Shown: positions 8,069 through 16,045 of the stretch, in pieces
How positions within the stretch are numbered: the first letter of the stretch is position 1
Layout of the letters: each line of letters opens with the position of its first letter
From: Streptomyces sp. NRRL F-5630
GTDB lineage: Bacteria; Actinomycetota; Actinomycetes; Streptomycetales; Streptomycetaceae
Reading direction: 5' to 3'
Assembly: GCF_000719475.1 (NCBI RefSeq)
Contig: NZ_JOGO01000009.1
Coordinates: 62,001-126,000, forward strand
DNA length: 64,000 nucleotides
Made by a program: the position numbers and the translations under genes
The notes under the pieces: generated by a model
Database searches by the model: none
What the model was told of the DNA's origin: nothing
Seen by the model: only the letters and a program-made list of their open reading frames with translations

Positions 8069-10548
8069 GCCCCGCGCGACACCCCCGGCGACCGGACGAA
8101 AGAGACGCACACGTGGTGTGGACAGGAAGCTGGGTCACCGAGCGCCTCGGCGTACGGCTGAGCGGCGGCCCCGGCATCGAGGACATGCTCGGCCTCGCGC
8201 TGCGCCGCAACCCCAAGCGCGCCCACCTCCTCGTCTCGCACGTCCTCGGCAAGCACGTCCCGCGCTCCCCGCGCGTCGTCGCCGAGGCCGGGCGCGCGCT
8301 CGGCCGCGAGGTCCGGGCCCTGCTCGGCGCGGCGGCGGACGAGGCCGTCGTCCTCGGCTACGCCGAGACCGCCACCGGACTCGGGCACTGCGTCGCCGAC
8401 GGCATCGGCACCGCCCCGTACCTCCACTCCACCCGCCGCCCCGTCCCCGGCATCACCCCCGTCGGCGGCTTCGAGGAGGCGCACTCGCACGCCACCTCGC
8501 ATCTCCTGCTCCCCGCCGACCCGGCGCTGCTCACCGCCCCGGGACCGCTCGTCCTCGTCGACGACGAGTTCTCGACCGGCTCCACCGTCATCAACACCCT
8601 GCGCGAACTGCACGCCCTGAGCCCCCGCACCCACTACGTCGTCGTCGCCCTCACCGACATGCGCGGCCCCGCCGACCGCGCCCGCCTCGACGCCTTCGCC
8701 GCCGAGCTGGACGCCCGCGTCGACCTCGTCGCCGCCGTCGCCGGTCACGTCGAGCTGCCCCCCGACGTGCTGGACCGCGGGCTCGCCCTGGTGGCCGCCG
8801 AGGAAGCGCGCCAGGCAGGCCGGGCCCGTACCGCCGACGACGCGGGGACCCGGGCGACGCCCCTGCGCCTGGAGCTCGACTGGCCCGCCGGGCTCCCCGA
8901 AGGGGGCCGCCACGGCTTCACGCCCGCCGACAGGGACCGGCTCGACGCCGCGCTGCCCGGCCTCGCCGAGCACGTGCGCGCGGCGCTCCCCGAGGGCGGC
9001 GGGCGGCTGCTCGTCCTCGGGACCGAGGAGCTGATGTACGCGCCGCTGCGCCTCGCCGAGGCGGTCGAGACGGAGGCGCCGGAGTGGGACGTGTGCTTCT
9101 CGACCACGACCCGCTCCCCGGTCCTCGCCGTCGACGACCCCGGCTACGCGATCCGCACCGCGCTCACCTTCCCCGCCCACGACGACCCGGCGGACGGCCC
9201 CGGCCCGCGCCACACCTACAACGTCGCGGGCGCGGGCTTCGACGCGCTCCTCCTCGTCACCGACGCCGCGGGCGACACCCCCGCGCTCCACGCCCCCGGC
9301 GGCCTCCTCGACACGCTCGCCGCGCACACTCCCCGGCTCCTGTACGCGGCGCTCCCGCACCACGCGCCCCGCGTCCCCCACCCCCGTACCGCACCGGAGG
9401 ACACCCTGCTCCCCGAACCGCTCCGCGGCCCCGCCTTCTCAAGCTACCCCGCCGCCGACGTCGGCTGGCTGCTCCAGGACCTCTCGGACACGGCGCTCGA
9501 AGCCCCCACCGAGGAGCGCGAGGAGGCGATCCAGAGCGGCGGCGCGCACTACGCCGAGTCGCTGCCCGTCGAGTACCAGCCGACCCCCGCCTACCAGCGG
9601 CTCTACCACGAGGCGCTCGACGCCTCCGCCGCGCGCGTCGCGACCGCCGTGGGCACCGTCACCGAGACGGTGCTCGCCGAGCGCTCCCCGCGCCCCGTCC
9701 TCGTCTCGCTCGCCCGCGCCGGGACCCCCGTCGGGGTGCTCATGCGGCGCTGGGCGCGAGAGCGGCACGGCATCGACGTGCCCCACTACGCCGTCTCGAT
9801 CGTGCGCGGACGCGGCATCGACGCCAACGCGCTGCGCTGGCTCGCCGCCCACCACGACCCGCGCGACGTCGTCTTCGTCGACGGCTGGACCGGCAAGGGC
9901 GCCATCACCCGCGAACTCGCCGAAGCCCTGGAGGACTTCCCGGGCTTCGACCCCGGGCTCGCCGTCCTCGCCGACCCCGGCTCCTGCGTACGCACCTACG
10001 GCACGCGCGAGGACTTCCTCATCCCGTCCGCGTGCCTCAACTCCACCGTCTCGGGGCTCATATCCCGTACGGTCCTGCGCGCCGACCTCGTCGGACCCGA
10101 CGACTTCCACGGCGCCAAGTTCTACCGCGAACTGGCCGGTGCGGACGTCTCGAACGCCTTCGTCGACACCGTCGCCGCCCGTTTCACCGAGGTCGCCGAG
10201 ACCGTCGGGCAGCGCGTCAAGGAACTCGCCGGCAGCGACCGCGCGCCGACGTGGGAAGGTTGGCGGGCGGTGGAACGCCTCAGCGAGGAGTACGGGATCA
10301 ACGACGTCAACCTCGTCAAGCCCGGTGTCGGCGAGACCACACGCGTCCTCCTGCGCCGCGTGCCGTGGCGCATCGTCGCGCGACGCGACGCGGGCGCCGA
10401 CCTCGACCACATCAGGCTCCTCGCCGAGCAGCGCGGCGTCCCCGTCGAGGAGACCGACGACCTCCCGTACACGTGCGTGGGGCTCATCCACCCCCGCTAC
10501 ACGCGCGGCGCCACCGGCGCGAACGGCAAGGCGGTGAACGTCGCGTGA
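8065..10548 (+). CDS. Fused phosphoribosyltransferase-TRSP-StiP/PRTase-PELOTA protein
   Basis: An 827-residue multidomain enzyme. Residues ~17-250 form a phosphoribosyltransferase with the PRPP loop LVLVDDEFSTGST near residue 163. Residues ~290-400 match the TRSP domain that follows this PRTase. Residues ~470-720 correspond to the StiP-type unit with a second PRPP-loop-like VFVDGWTGKGAIT near 602. Residues ~745-815 resemble a PELOTA/L7Ae-like RNA-binding domain (INDVNLVKPGVGETTRV). In many bacteria these are separate genes. The start is taken as GTG 8065, overlapping the lyase stop (GTGA); GTG 8113 or 8116 would give a shorter N-terminus and cannot be excluded. The next gene also begins with GTGA overlap. 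Predicted to attach ribose-phosphate to an unknown base. Confidence 0.85.
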   Translation: MSPARHPRRPDERDAHVVWTGSWVTERLGVRLSGGPGIEDMLGLALRRNPKRAHLLVSHVLGKHVPRSPRVVAEAGRALGREVRALLGAAADEAVVLGYAETATGLGHCVADGIGTAPYLHSTRRPVPGITPVGGFEEAHSHATSHLLLPADPALLTAPGPLVLVDDEFSTGSTVINTLRELHALSPRTHYVVVALTDMRGPADRARLDAFAAELDARVDLVAAVAGHVELPPDVLDRGLALVAAEEARQAGRARTADDAGTRATPLRLELDWPAGLPEGGRHGFTPADRDRLDAALPGLAEHVRAALPEGGGRLLVLGTEELMYAPLRLAEAVETEAPEWDVCFSTTTRSPVLAVDDPGYAIRTALTFPAHDDPADGPGPRHTYNVAGAGFDALLLVTDAAGDTPALHAPGGLLDTLAAHTPRLLYAALPHHAPRVPHPRTAPEDTLLPEPLRGPAFSSYPAADVGWLLQDLSDTALEAPTEEREEAIQSGGAHYAESLPVEYQPTPAYQRLYHEALDASAARVATAVGTVTETVLAERSPRPVLVSLARAGTPVGVLMRRWARERHGIDVPHYAVSIVRGRGIDANALRWLAAHHDPRDVVFVDGWTGKGAITRELAEALEDFPGFDPGLAVLADPGSCVRTYGTREDFLIPSACLNSTVSGLISRTVLRADLVGPDDFHGAKFYRELAGADVSNAFVDTVAARFTEVAETVGQRVKELAGSDRAPTWEGWRAVERLSEEYGINDVNLVKPGVGETTRVLLRRVPWRIVARRDAGADLDHIRLLAEQRGVPVEETDDLPYTCVGLIHPRYTRGATGANGKAVNVA

Positions 10549-11372
10549 GCCCCGTCCTCGTCGCGAGCGACCTCGACCGCACCCTCATCTACTCCTCGCG
10601 CGCGCTCGCCCTCACGGGCCCCGACGAACAGGCCCCGCGGCTGCTGTGCGTCGAGGTCTACCGGGGCGAGCCGCTCTCGTACGTCACCGAGACCGCCGCC
10701 GCGCTCCTCACCGAACTCGCCGCGCGCACCGCGTTCGTCCCCACCACGACGCGCACCCCCGCGCAGTACGCCCGCGTCCACCTCCCCGGCCCCCCGCCCC
10801 GCTTCGCGATCTGCGCCAACGGGGGCCGCATCCTCGTCGACGGCGAGAGCGACCCCGCCTGGAGCCGCCGGGTGGAACGCGCCGTCGCCGACGGCTCGGC
10901 GCCGCTCGCCGCGATGCGCGAGCGCCTGCTCGACGGCGCGGAGCCCACGTGGCTCCTCAAGGAACGCGTCGCGGAGGACCTCTTCGCCTACCTCGTCGTC
11001 GACCGCGCGCTCCTCCCCGCCGACTGGCTCGACGAGACGGCCGCCTGGGCGCACGCCCACGGCTGGACCGTCTCGCTCCAGGGCCGCAAGCTCTACGCGG
11101 TGCCGCGCGCCCTCACCAAGAGCGCGGCCCTCCGCGAGGTCGCCGACCGCACCGGCGCGACGCTCACCCTCGCGGCGGGCGACTCGCTCCTCGACGCCGA
11201 CCTGCTCACCGCCGCCGACCGCGCCTGGCGTCCCGGCCACGGCGAACTCGCCGACCAGGGCTGGCGGCACGAGGGCGTGACGGCGCTGGAGGAGGTGGGG
11301 GCCGCGGCAGGCGAGGAGATCGTCCGCAGGTTCCTGAAGGCGGCGGAGGAGGAGGAGCGGGCCGGGGGCTGA
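10545..11372 (+). CDS. HAD family hydrolase of the Ter biosynthetic module
   Basis: A 275-residue haloacid dehalogenase-type phosphatase. The N-terminal ASDLDRTLIYSS carries the nucleophile and acid Asp pair (D9, D11), and AAGDSLLDADLLTAADRAW near the C-terminus supplies the motif IV acidic residues; the central cap runs between. GTG at 10545 overlaps the preceding stop by GTGA. The product would remove phosphate from the metabolite built by the two genes before it. A short acidic tail (AAEEEERAGG) closes the protein. Family and context are clear; the substrate is not. Confidence 0.85.
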   Translation: MSPVLVASDLDRTLIYSSRALALTGPDEQAPRLLCVEVYRGEPLSYVTETAAALLTELAARTAFVPTTTRTPAQYARVHLPGPPPRFAICANGGRILVDGESDPAWSRRVERAVADGSAPLAAMRERLLDGAEPTWLLKERVAEDLFAYLVVDRALLPADWLDETAAWAHAHGWTVSLQGRKLYAVPRALTKSAALREVADRTGATLTLAAGDSLLDADLLTAADRAWRPGHGELADQGWRHEGVTALEEVGAAAGEEIVRRFLKAAEEEERAGG

Positions 11373-11475
11373 GCGGGGCGTCGGCCCGGCCCCGGCCTCC
11401 TGGGAGCCCCGGGTCCGGAGGACGGCTCCCCGGCCCCTGCGGGCGGCCTCCCCGGTGCCTTCGGTGGGCCCGTCC

Positions 11476-11694
11476 TCAGCCGCAGCAGCCGCCTCCGCAG
11501 CAGCCGCCGCCCCCGCCCTGCGGCGCGGGCGCGGCACCGCCCGAGGCCCGGCCGCCGACGGCGACGGTCGAGAGCAGCTTGACGGTGTCCGCGTGCCCCG
11601 CCGGACAGTTCGCGGGAGCGCCCGACTCGGCCATCGGACGGTTCAGTTCGAAGGTGTCGCCGCAGGCACGGCAGCGGTACTCGTATCGAGGCAT
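11476..11694 (-). CDS. FmdB-type zinc ribbon protein with Cys-rich tail
   Basis: A 72-residue protein starting PRYEYRCRACGDTFELNRPM, the FmdB-like zinc ribbon, with CRAC and a second C..H pair (NCPAGHADTVK) as likely Zn ligands. The C-terminus ends in a Gly/Cys tail (CCGGGCCG) unusual in richness and possibly an extra metal site. ATG at 11694 is chosen; GTG at 11700 is an in-frame alternative. It lies convergent to the HAD gene and downstream of the coiled-coil membrane protein on the same strand. Members of this family are regulators or metal-linked small proteins of uncertain function. Confidence 0.82.
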   Translation of the reverse strand: MPRYEYRCRACGDTFELNRPMAESGAPANCPAGHADTVKLLSTVAVGGRASGGAAPAPQGGGGGCCGGGCCG

Positions 11695-11758
11695 GAGCAC
11701 AGGGTACGGGCGCGGGCGCGGCCCGGCGAGAGTGCCCGGAGGCCGTGCCCGTACCGCC

Positions 11759-13204
11759 TCAGCTCCCGCCGCGCTCCTCGCGGATCAGCTCCACGACCCG
11801 CGCGGCCGTCTCGCGCACCGCCTCCGTCTCGCGCAGGAACTGCCAGTAGTCCGGGTGGCGGCCCTCCAGGGCCGCCACCGCCCGGTCCAGGCGCGCCACC
11901 GCGTCGTCGAGCGGGCGGGCGTGGCGCGGGTCCGGGGTGTGGCGGCCCGTCATCGCGAGCCGCTGCGCGTCCCGTACCGCGAAGCGCGTCCGCTCGATCT
12001 CGCGCTGCGGGTCCTTCGCCACCTCGTTGAGCTGCCGCAGCCGGTCCCCGGCGGCCGAGACCGCCTCGTCGGTCTCGTCGAGCAGCGCCCGCACGGTCGC
12101 GAGCAGCGCGGTCGCGTCGGCCCAGCGCTGTGCCTCGCGGGCCTGCCGCGCCTCCGCGAGCTTCGCGCCCGCCTGCGCCACGTGCTTGGCCGCCTCCTCC
12201 GGCACGTGCTGGAGGTCCTGCCAGCACGGCGCGGTGAACCGGCGCCGCAACTCACTGAGCACCGGCTCGACCTGCGCGCTCCGCGTCGTCAGCGCCTCCG
12301 CCCTCGTCCGCAGCGAGACGAGCCGCCGGTCGATCTCCCCGGCCCGCTCCGGCAGCCGCTCCGCCTCGGCGCGCAGCGCCTCCGCCTCCCGGCGGACCCG
12401 GTCCGCGCGCTGGATCGTCTCCGCCACGCCGTGCCGCGCGGCGCCCTCGTTGAGCCGGGTCAGCTCGGGGGCGAGCGCCGCGAGCCGCGCGGCCAAGTCG
12501 TCGGCGCGCAGCCCCTGGGCCCGTACGGTGTCGAGCGCGGTCGTCGTGGCGAGCAGCGACTGCTTGGCGCGCTCCACGGCGGGGGCGAGCCGCGCGAGCT
12601 GCGTCTCGGCCTTGCCGAGCAGCGGCCCGAGGCTCTCCGCGAACCGGTCGAGCTCCGCCTTGACGCGCGTCAGTTCGTCCTTCGCGCCGTCCAGCGCGCG
12701 CCGCGCCTGCGAGGCCGCCGCGCCGTCCAGCTCGTCGCGGTCGAGGTCCACGGCGTCGACGGCGGCGATGTACGTCCCGCTCGCCTCGTCGATCTTCCGG
12801 CCGAGCGCGGCGAAATCGGAGACCGCGCGCTGCCCGGCGGGGGTGTCGTCGACGGCCGAGATCGTCTCGATTGAGATGCGTAGATCGCGCTGCGCGGTGT
12901 CCAGCTCGTAGAAGGCGCTCGCGGCGGCGTCCTTCGCGGCCTGCGCCTCCGCGCGTCTGCTCTCGCCCCGCCCGCCACCGCCGAACCAGCGCCGCGAACC
13001 GGCCCCGCCCCCGGTGAGGGCGCCGGGCAGCGCGAGGAGGAGGGGGAGGGGGAGCAGGGCCAGCGCCACGACATCGCGCAGCGGGGACCGCGCCGGGCGG
13101 GCCGGGGAACGGGAGGGGCGGGCCGCGGGCCCTTCAGGAGCGGCACCCGGTCCGGGCCGCCGTGCCGCCCGCCCGGTGCACGACCGCCGAGGTGTCGCCG
13201 TCAC
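11759..13204 (-). CDS. Membrane protein with long coiled-coil domain
   Basis: A 481-residue protein of unrecognised function. After a ~50-residue basic N-terminus there is one hydrophobic segment (DVVALALLPLPLLLALPGALTG, residues ~48-68), followed by ~400 residues of alanine- and charge-rich helix with heptad character (ELDTAQRDLRISIETISAVD, KAELDRFAESLGPLLGKAE, RREAEALRAEAERLPERAGE). GTG at 13204 has GGAGAGGGATT upstream, a good binding site; the long frame upstream of it is noncoding-like. It likely spans the membrane once with the coiled coil on one side. Adjacent genes (DUF4097 lipoprotein, FmdB) suggest an envelope role but give no specific clue. Confidence 0.7.
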   Translation of the reverse strand: MTATPRRSCTGRAARRPGPGAAPEGPAARPSRSPARPARSPLRDVVALALLPLPLLLALPGALTGGGAGSRRWFGGGGRGESRRAEAQAAKDAAASAFYELDTAQRDLRISIETISAVDDTPAGQRAVSDFAALGRKIDEASGTYIAAVDAVDLDRDELDGAAASQARRALDGAKDELTRVKAELDRFAESLGPLLGKAETQLARLAPAVERAKQSLLATTTALDTVRAQGLRADDLAARLAALAPELTRLNEGAARHGVAETIQRADRVRREAEALRAEAERLPERAGEIDRRLVSLRTRAEALTTRSAQVEPVLSELRRRFTAPCWQDLQHVPEEAAKHVAQAGAKLAEARQAREAQRWADATALLATVRALLDETDEAVSAAGDRLRQLNEVAKDPQREIERTRFAVRDAQRLAMTGRHTPDPRHARPLDDAVARLDRAVAALEGRHPDYWQFLRETEAVRETAARVVELIREERGGS

Positions 13205-13326
13205 AATCCCTCTCCCGTGCCGCGTCTCGCTTGCTCGTTTCATTCTCCCATCCAGGAGGACGAACGCGCGGGCCCAAAAGTTCGCGGAAGCGGGTGCCGG
13301 TTGTGACGGGTGGTGCGGCGGGGCCG

Positions 13327-14079
13327 TCAGCCCGCCGCGCGGATCGTGACGGAGCCGTCGACGCTGCGCGCCCGCACCTTGTGCGCGCCGTCCTCCGCAC
13401 GGTCCACGGAGACGTGCGTACTCCCGTCCCTGACCTCGGTCCGCACGGCGTACCGGACCGAGCCCGGCACCTCCACGGTCGTCGAGCCGTCCTTGGAGTC
13501 CGTGTCGACGAGCGCGGGCGCGGTACGGGCCACGAGGTGGAGCGAGCCGTCCGTGCTCCGCATCCGCACGGTGCGCGAGCCGATCCCGCGCGCGTCGACG
13601 CTGCCGTCCGCAGTGCGCACGTCGAGCGGCCCCGAGACGTCCCGCACCGTGAGCGAGCCGTCGTCCACCCGCGCCGCGACCGCCGTCCGGAACCCCGAGA
13701 CGCTGACCCCGCCGTCCTTGCCCCGCACCGTGAGCGCGAGCGCGCGCGGCACCTTCACCTCGTACCGCGCGTCGCAGTCGGCGACGACCCCCGCGCACGA
13801 GGTCCGCAACCGCAGCCGGTCGCCGTCGAGCCCCCATGTGGACGTCGGCCCCTTGCCCAGCACGACGTGGCCCGCGATCCGCCGCGTGACCTCGACCTTC
13901 TCGACGTCGGCCGCGACGACCCGGAGCCGCGCGCCGTCCACGTCGACCGTCAGCCGCTTCCCCTCGAAGGCCCAGGCCCGGTGCTCCGCCTTCGCCTCCG
14001 AGGCGTCCGCGCACCCGCCGAGCACCGCCACGAGCCCCGTCCCGAGCACCACCGCCACCACCGCACGCACCCGCCGCAT
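13327..14079 (-). CDS. DUF4097-type beta-repeat lipoprotein
   Basis: A 250-residue exported lipoprotein. ATG at 14079 starts MRRVRAVVAVVLG, a signal peptide ending in the lipobox LGGC with the acylated Cys at residue 23. The mature part repeats strand units such as RLRVVAADVEKVEV, DGSLTVRDVSGPLDV, ADGSVDARGIG, TDGSLHLVAR, KDGSTTVEV and VDGSVTIRAAG, the DxSxxV spacing of DUF4097/DUF2807-like beta-helices. It would sit on the outer face of the cytoplasmic membrane. A broken relative lies at 30563-30975. The tRNA-Val gene is just downstream in genomic coordinates but on the other strand. Confidence 0.82.
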   Translation of the reverse strand: MRRVRAVVAVVLGTGLVAVLGGCADASEAKAEHRAWAFEGKRLTVDVDGARLRVVAADVEKVEVTRRIAGHVVLGKGPTSTWGLDGDRLRLRTSCAGVVADCDARYEVKVPRALALTVRGKDGGVSVSGFRTAVAARVDDGSLTVRDVSGPLDVRTADGSVDARGIGSRTVRMRSTDGSLHLVARTAPALVDTDSKDGSTTVEVPGSVRYAVRTEVRDGSTHVSVDRAEDGAHKVRARSVDGSVTIRAAG

Positions 14080-14217
14080 GTTTCCCCCGTCCCCGCTCGC
14101 CGTCGTCACCCCCCGACGGTACGAGTCCGTGGGTCCTCCCCACGATGACGCGACCCCCCGCCCTCAGCCGGGGGTTTTCCCCACCGCACCCTGTCCCGGC
14201 CCCCGCTCGGGGCAAGG

Positions 14218-14223
14218 TAGGCT
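14218..14223 (+). promoter_or_regulatory. -10 element of the tRNA-Val gene
   Basis: TAGGCT lies 13 nt before the tRNA 5' end, matching the TAgxxT -10 consensus. No strong -35 hexamer is visible at the expected spacing. Confidence 0.5.
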
Positions 14224-14236
14224 GTCGGCTCGACCC

Positions 14237-14308
14237 GGGCGCGTAGCTCAGGGGTAGAGCGTCGCCCTTACAAGGCGAATGTCGGCGGTTCGAAACCGTC
14301 CGCGCCCA
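14237..14308 (+). tRNA. tRNA-Val(TAC)
   Basis: A 72-nt cloverleaf: acceptor GGGCGCG/CGCGCCC, D-arm GCTC/GAGC, anticodon loop CTTACAA with anticodon TAC (reads GUA valine codons), and T-loop TTCGAAA between GGCGG and CCGTC. The discriminator base is A, followed by CC then G, so CCA is completed enzymatically. A 3' flanking hairpin follows. The accessory region to its right suggests it served as an integration site. Confidence 0.95.
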
Positions 14309-14321
14309 CCGGGAAGAGCTG

Positions 14322-14368
14322 GGGCGCCCCGCACGACCTGCCTGTTCAGGCGGGGGAGCGGGGCGCCC
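14322..14368 (+). terminator. Hairpin terminator of the tRNA-Val gene
   Basis: Perfect 11-bp stem GGGCGCCCCGC/GCGGGGCGCCC with a 25-nt loop, followed by TTCTC. It ends 60 nt after the tRNA. Confidence 0.7.
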
Positions 14369-14467
14369 TTTCTCGCATATCCGCGCGGTCACTACATCCG
14401 CGCTACGTGCGCCCTACGTCCTCGATACGGGCGGCTGTCTCCTCAATCCCTCCTATGAGAACCCGGG

Positions 14468-14542
14468 TCGGACGCGAGGATCAGCCACCTCGCCGACCTC
14501 GCCGCCGCTCTCGACTGCGAGGTGCGCGACCTGCTGCCGTGA
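14468..14542 (+). pseudogene. C-terminal remnant of an XRE-type HTH regulator
   Basis: The frame ending at the TGA 14540-14542 reads RISHLADLAAALDCEVRDLLP, the conserved last helix of XRE-family helix-turn-helix regulators. Upstream of about 14468 the frame loses coding character and no full HTH domain exists; the first ~50 residues are missing. A perfect hairpin follows immediately. It is a truncated relic beside the tRNA. Confidence 0.5.
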
Positions 14543-14576
14543 GCCCCCGGCCGACCGTGCGCTCCGGCCGGGGGCT
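14542..14576 (+). terminator. Perfect hairpin directly after the XRE remnant
   Basis: A 12-bp perfect stem AGCCCCCGGCCG/CGGCCGGGGGCT with an 11-nt loop starts at the stop codon of the XRE fragment. Its preservation supports the idea that a real gene once ended here. Confidence 0.65.
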
Positions 14577-14627
14577 GCGGCGTCCCGCCCCTGACGGGGG
14601 GCGTGGGGCGGGGAGTCGGAGGTCCTG

Positions 14628-14792
14628 CTACAGGGCGGGCTGACCGCTATCCGGGCAGGTGCTGCGGTCGCCCGGGGGCTGGTGGATGGTGGTGGGCTCG
14701 CCGGTCTGGGAGCCGACACTCTGCCCGCAGGCGGGGCAGTTGCCGTACCAGCGGCCGGGGTCGAAGTCGCGTCGTCGGGCACGTACAGGCAT
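14628..14792 (-). CDS. Small zinc-ribbon-like protein of the island
   Basis: A 54-residue protein, RRDFDPGRWYGNCPACGQSVG then STCPDSGQPAL, with a CxxC and a distant Cys that could form part of a zinc site. ATG at 14792 is taken as the start; a GAGGACGCT sequence lies upstream. No function is known. It is the leftmost of a leftward-reading set of small island genes. Confidence 0.5.
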   Translation of the reverse strand: MPVRARRRDFDPGRWYGNCPACGQSVGSQTGEPTTIHQPPGDRSTCPDSGQPAL

Positions 14793-14877
14793 AGCGTCCT
14801 CCTGGAAGAGGTCGATGGATTCCTGTGGTGGTGCGTTTCCTCGTCGCGCGGCCGGGCCCTGGCCGGGCGGCGAAGCC

Positions 14878-15279
14878 TCAGAGGGCGCGGACGAAGGTCT
14901 TGGCGCCGTTGTGGTAGTCGATGGTGAGGCCGTAGTTCCCGGACCGTTCGCCCTCGCGGGTGGACCAGCGGGTGACCGCGGCGATCTGGGGGTTCTCGGC
15001 GGCGAGGAGGATTCCGGCGAGCCACTCCTCGGCGCCCGCGTCCCCGGCCGGCGCGGGGCCGGAGGCCGGGGTGCCCTCGACGGGCGCGGTCGGGGCGTCG
15101 AACTTCTCGCCCGGGGCGAGCTGCCCGATGAACTGCCAGCGCTCGTCCTTGCCACGGGTGATCGCGAGGCCGTAGGGGTGCGTCTTGTCCCCGGCATCGG
15201 CGAGGGTCTGCACGCGGGTGACGCCGGGCGCGTTCTTCGCGAGGTCGAGGGCGTAGTCCTGGAGCTGCTCGGGGCGCAT
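14878..15279 (-). CDS. Hypothetical island protein (133 aa)
   Basis: An apparently intact 133-residue cytoplasmic protein (RPEQLQDYALDLAKNAPGVTR, LAITRGKDERWQFIGQLAPG, TRWSTREGERSGNYGLTIDY). ATG at 15279 has GAAGAGGAAGAGATC upstream, a strong ribosome binding site. A Pro/Ala-rich linker occupies residues ~68-88 between two similar alpha/beta halves. I do not recognise a function; similar small proteins occur in Streptomyces integrative elements. Confidence 0.65.
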   Translation of the reverse strand: MRPEQLQDYALDLAKNAPGVTRVQTLADAGDKTHPYGLAITRGKDERWQFIGQLAPGEKFDAPTAPVEGTPASGPAPAGDAGAEEWLAGILLAAENPQIAAVTRWSTREGERSGNYGLTIDYHNGAKTFVRAL

Positions 15280-15481
15280 GATCTCTTCCTCTTCTCGGGG
15301 CGGGGCGTCGGCAACCCTACCCAGGCACGGCATGTGCGGGGACGCTCGGGAGGCGGCGCGGCAGGCACGCGCGGCGCGGCGGGCAGCCCGCGTGCACCGA
15401 GGCGTCGGGCCGGGCCCCGGAGACGGCCTCTCGGGGTATCGCCCCGACCGCCTGGGCTGGCTCGAAGGGGAGGCCGCAGAC

Positions 15482-15662
15482 TCACATGTGCTGGTGTGCG
15501 CGCGACGCCACCTCCTCGCCGCGCCCGAGGCGCCGGGCGGATCGCCAGGCCCGGTACAACGTGGCCGCTGCGGGGCATTCGTCGTCGCCGCCCCGGCAGC
15601 GCGCAGCACTCGGTCGCGTGGTCATTGACGGCGGCGAACGCGGACCTCTCCTTCTCGGACAT
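15482..15662 (-). pseudogene. Frameshifted small Cys-rich island gene
   Basis: ATG at 15662 (with GAGGAGC upstream) reads MSEKERSAFAAVNDHATECCA. The homologous continuation CRGGDDECPAAATLYRAWRSAR then lies in another frame and ends at TGA 15482-15484. One extra base near 15600 separates the halves. Joined, the product is ~60 residues with a CxxxxxxC Cys pair and resembles a family of small proteins common in Streptomyces mobile elements. A sequencing error in the GC-rich stretch is possible. Confidence 0.65.
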
Positions 15663-15839
15663 GCTCCTCGCTTCTTCCTGGAGATCAGGCGGTACGTCTC
15701 GCGGCAGCGGCGGCAGGCGTAGAGGACGCCGCCGGGGTCGGTGGCGGGTTCGGGCGCCGGCTGGACGAGGACGATGTCGTCCCGCGAGGTCGCGGTGCCA
15801 CGCGCACCAGGCGATGGTGCGGGCGCGCCTGGCGGTCAT
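15663..15839 (-). pseudogene. Frameshifted small island gene (IAWCAWH family)
   Basis: ATG at 15839 reads MTARRARTIAWCAWHRDLA; the continuation DDIVLVQPAPEPATDPGGVLYACRRCRETYRLI is shifted by one extra base near 15780 (a G/C run). The restored protein has WCAWH and CRRC as paired Cys/His motifs, typical of a short island protein family. Its ATG overlaps the upstream stop (ATGA), showing it was once coupled to the preceding gene. Confidence 0.6.
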
Positions 15840-16045
15840 CGGTCCTCCCCGCCATAGCAGCAACGGGGGCAACCGCGCGGGAACCAGGCGGGCCCGTTGC
15901 GGGTGGCCCGGCGGGCGCCGAGGTCGACGTCGTCGATGCCGGGCCGGAGTGCCGTCTCGCACCACACGCACGCGGCGCCGCGCAGTTGCTCGGCCGTGAG
16001 CGTCTCGACGGCGGGGAGGAGGTCCTCGTTCGCGTGGGTACTCAC
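15836..16045 (-). CDS. Small Cys-rich island protein (69 aa)
   Basis: A 69-residue protein, AEQLRGAACVWCETALRPG followed by VDLGARRATRNG and WFPRGCPRCCYGG. The CVWC and CPRCC motifs form a plausible zinc ribbon. GTG at 16045 overlaps the preceding stop (GTGA) and its own stop overlaps the next ATG, so it sits in a tightly coupled operon. It appears intact, unlike its neighbours. No function is known. Confidence 0.6.
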   Translation of the reverse strand: MSTHANEDLLPAVETLTAEQLRGAACVWCETALRPGIDDVDLGARRATRNGPAWFPRGCPRCCYGGEDR

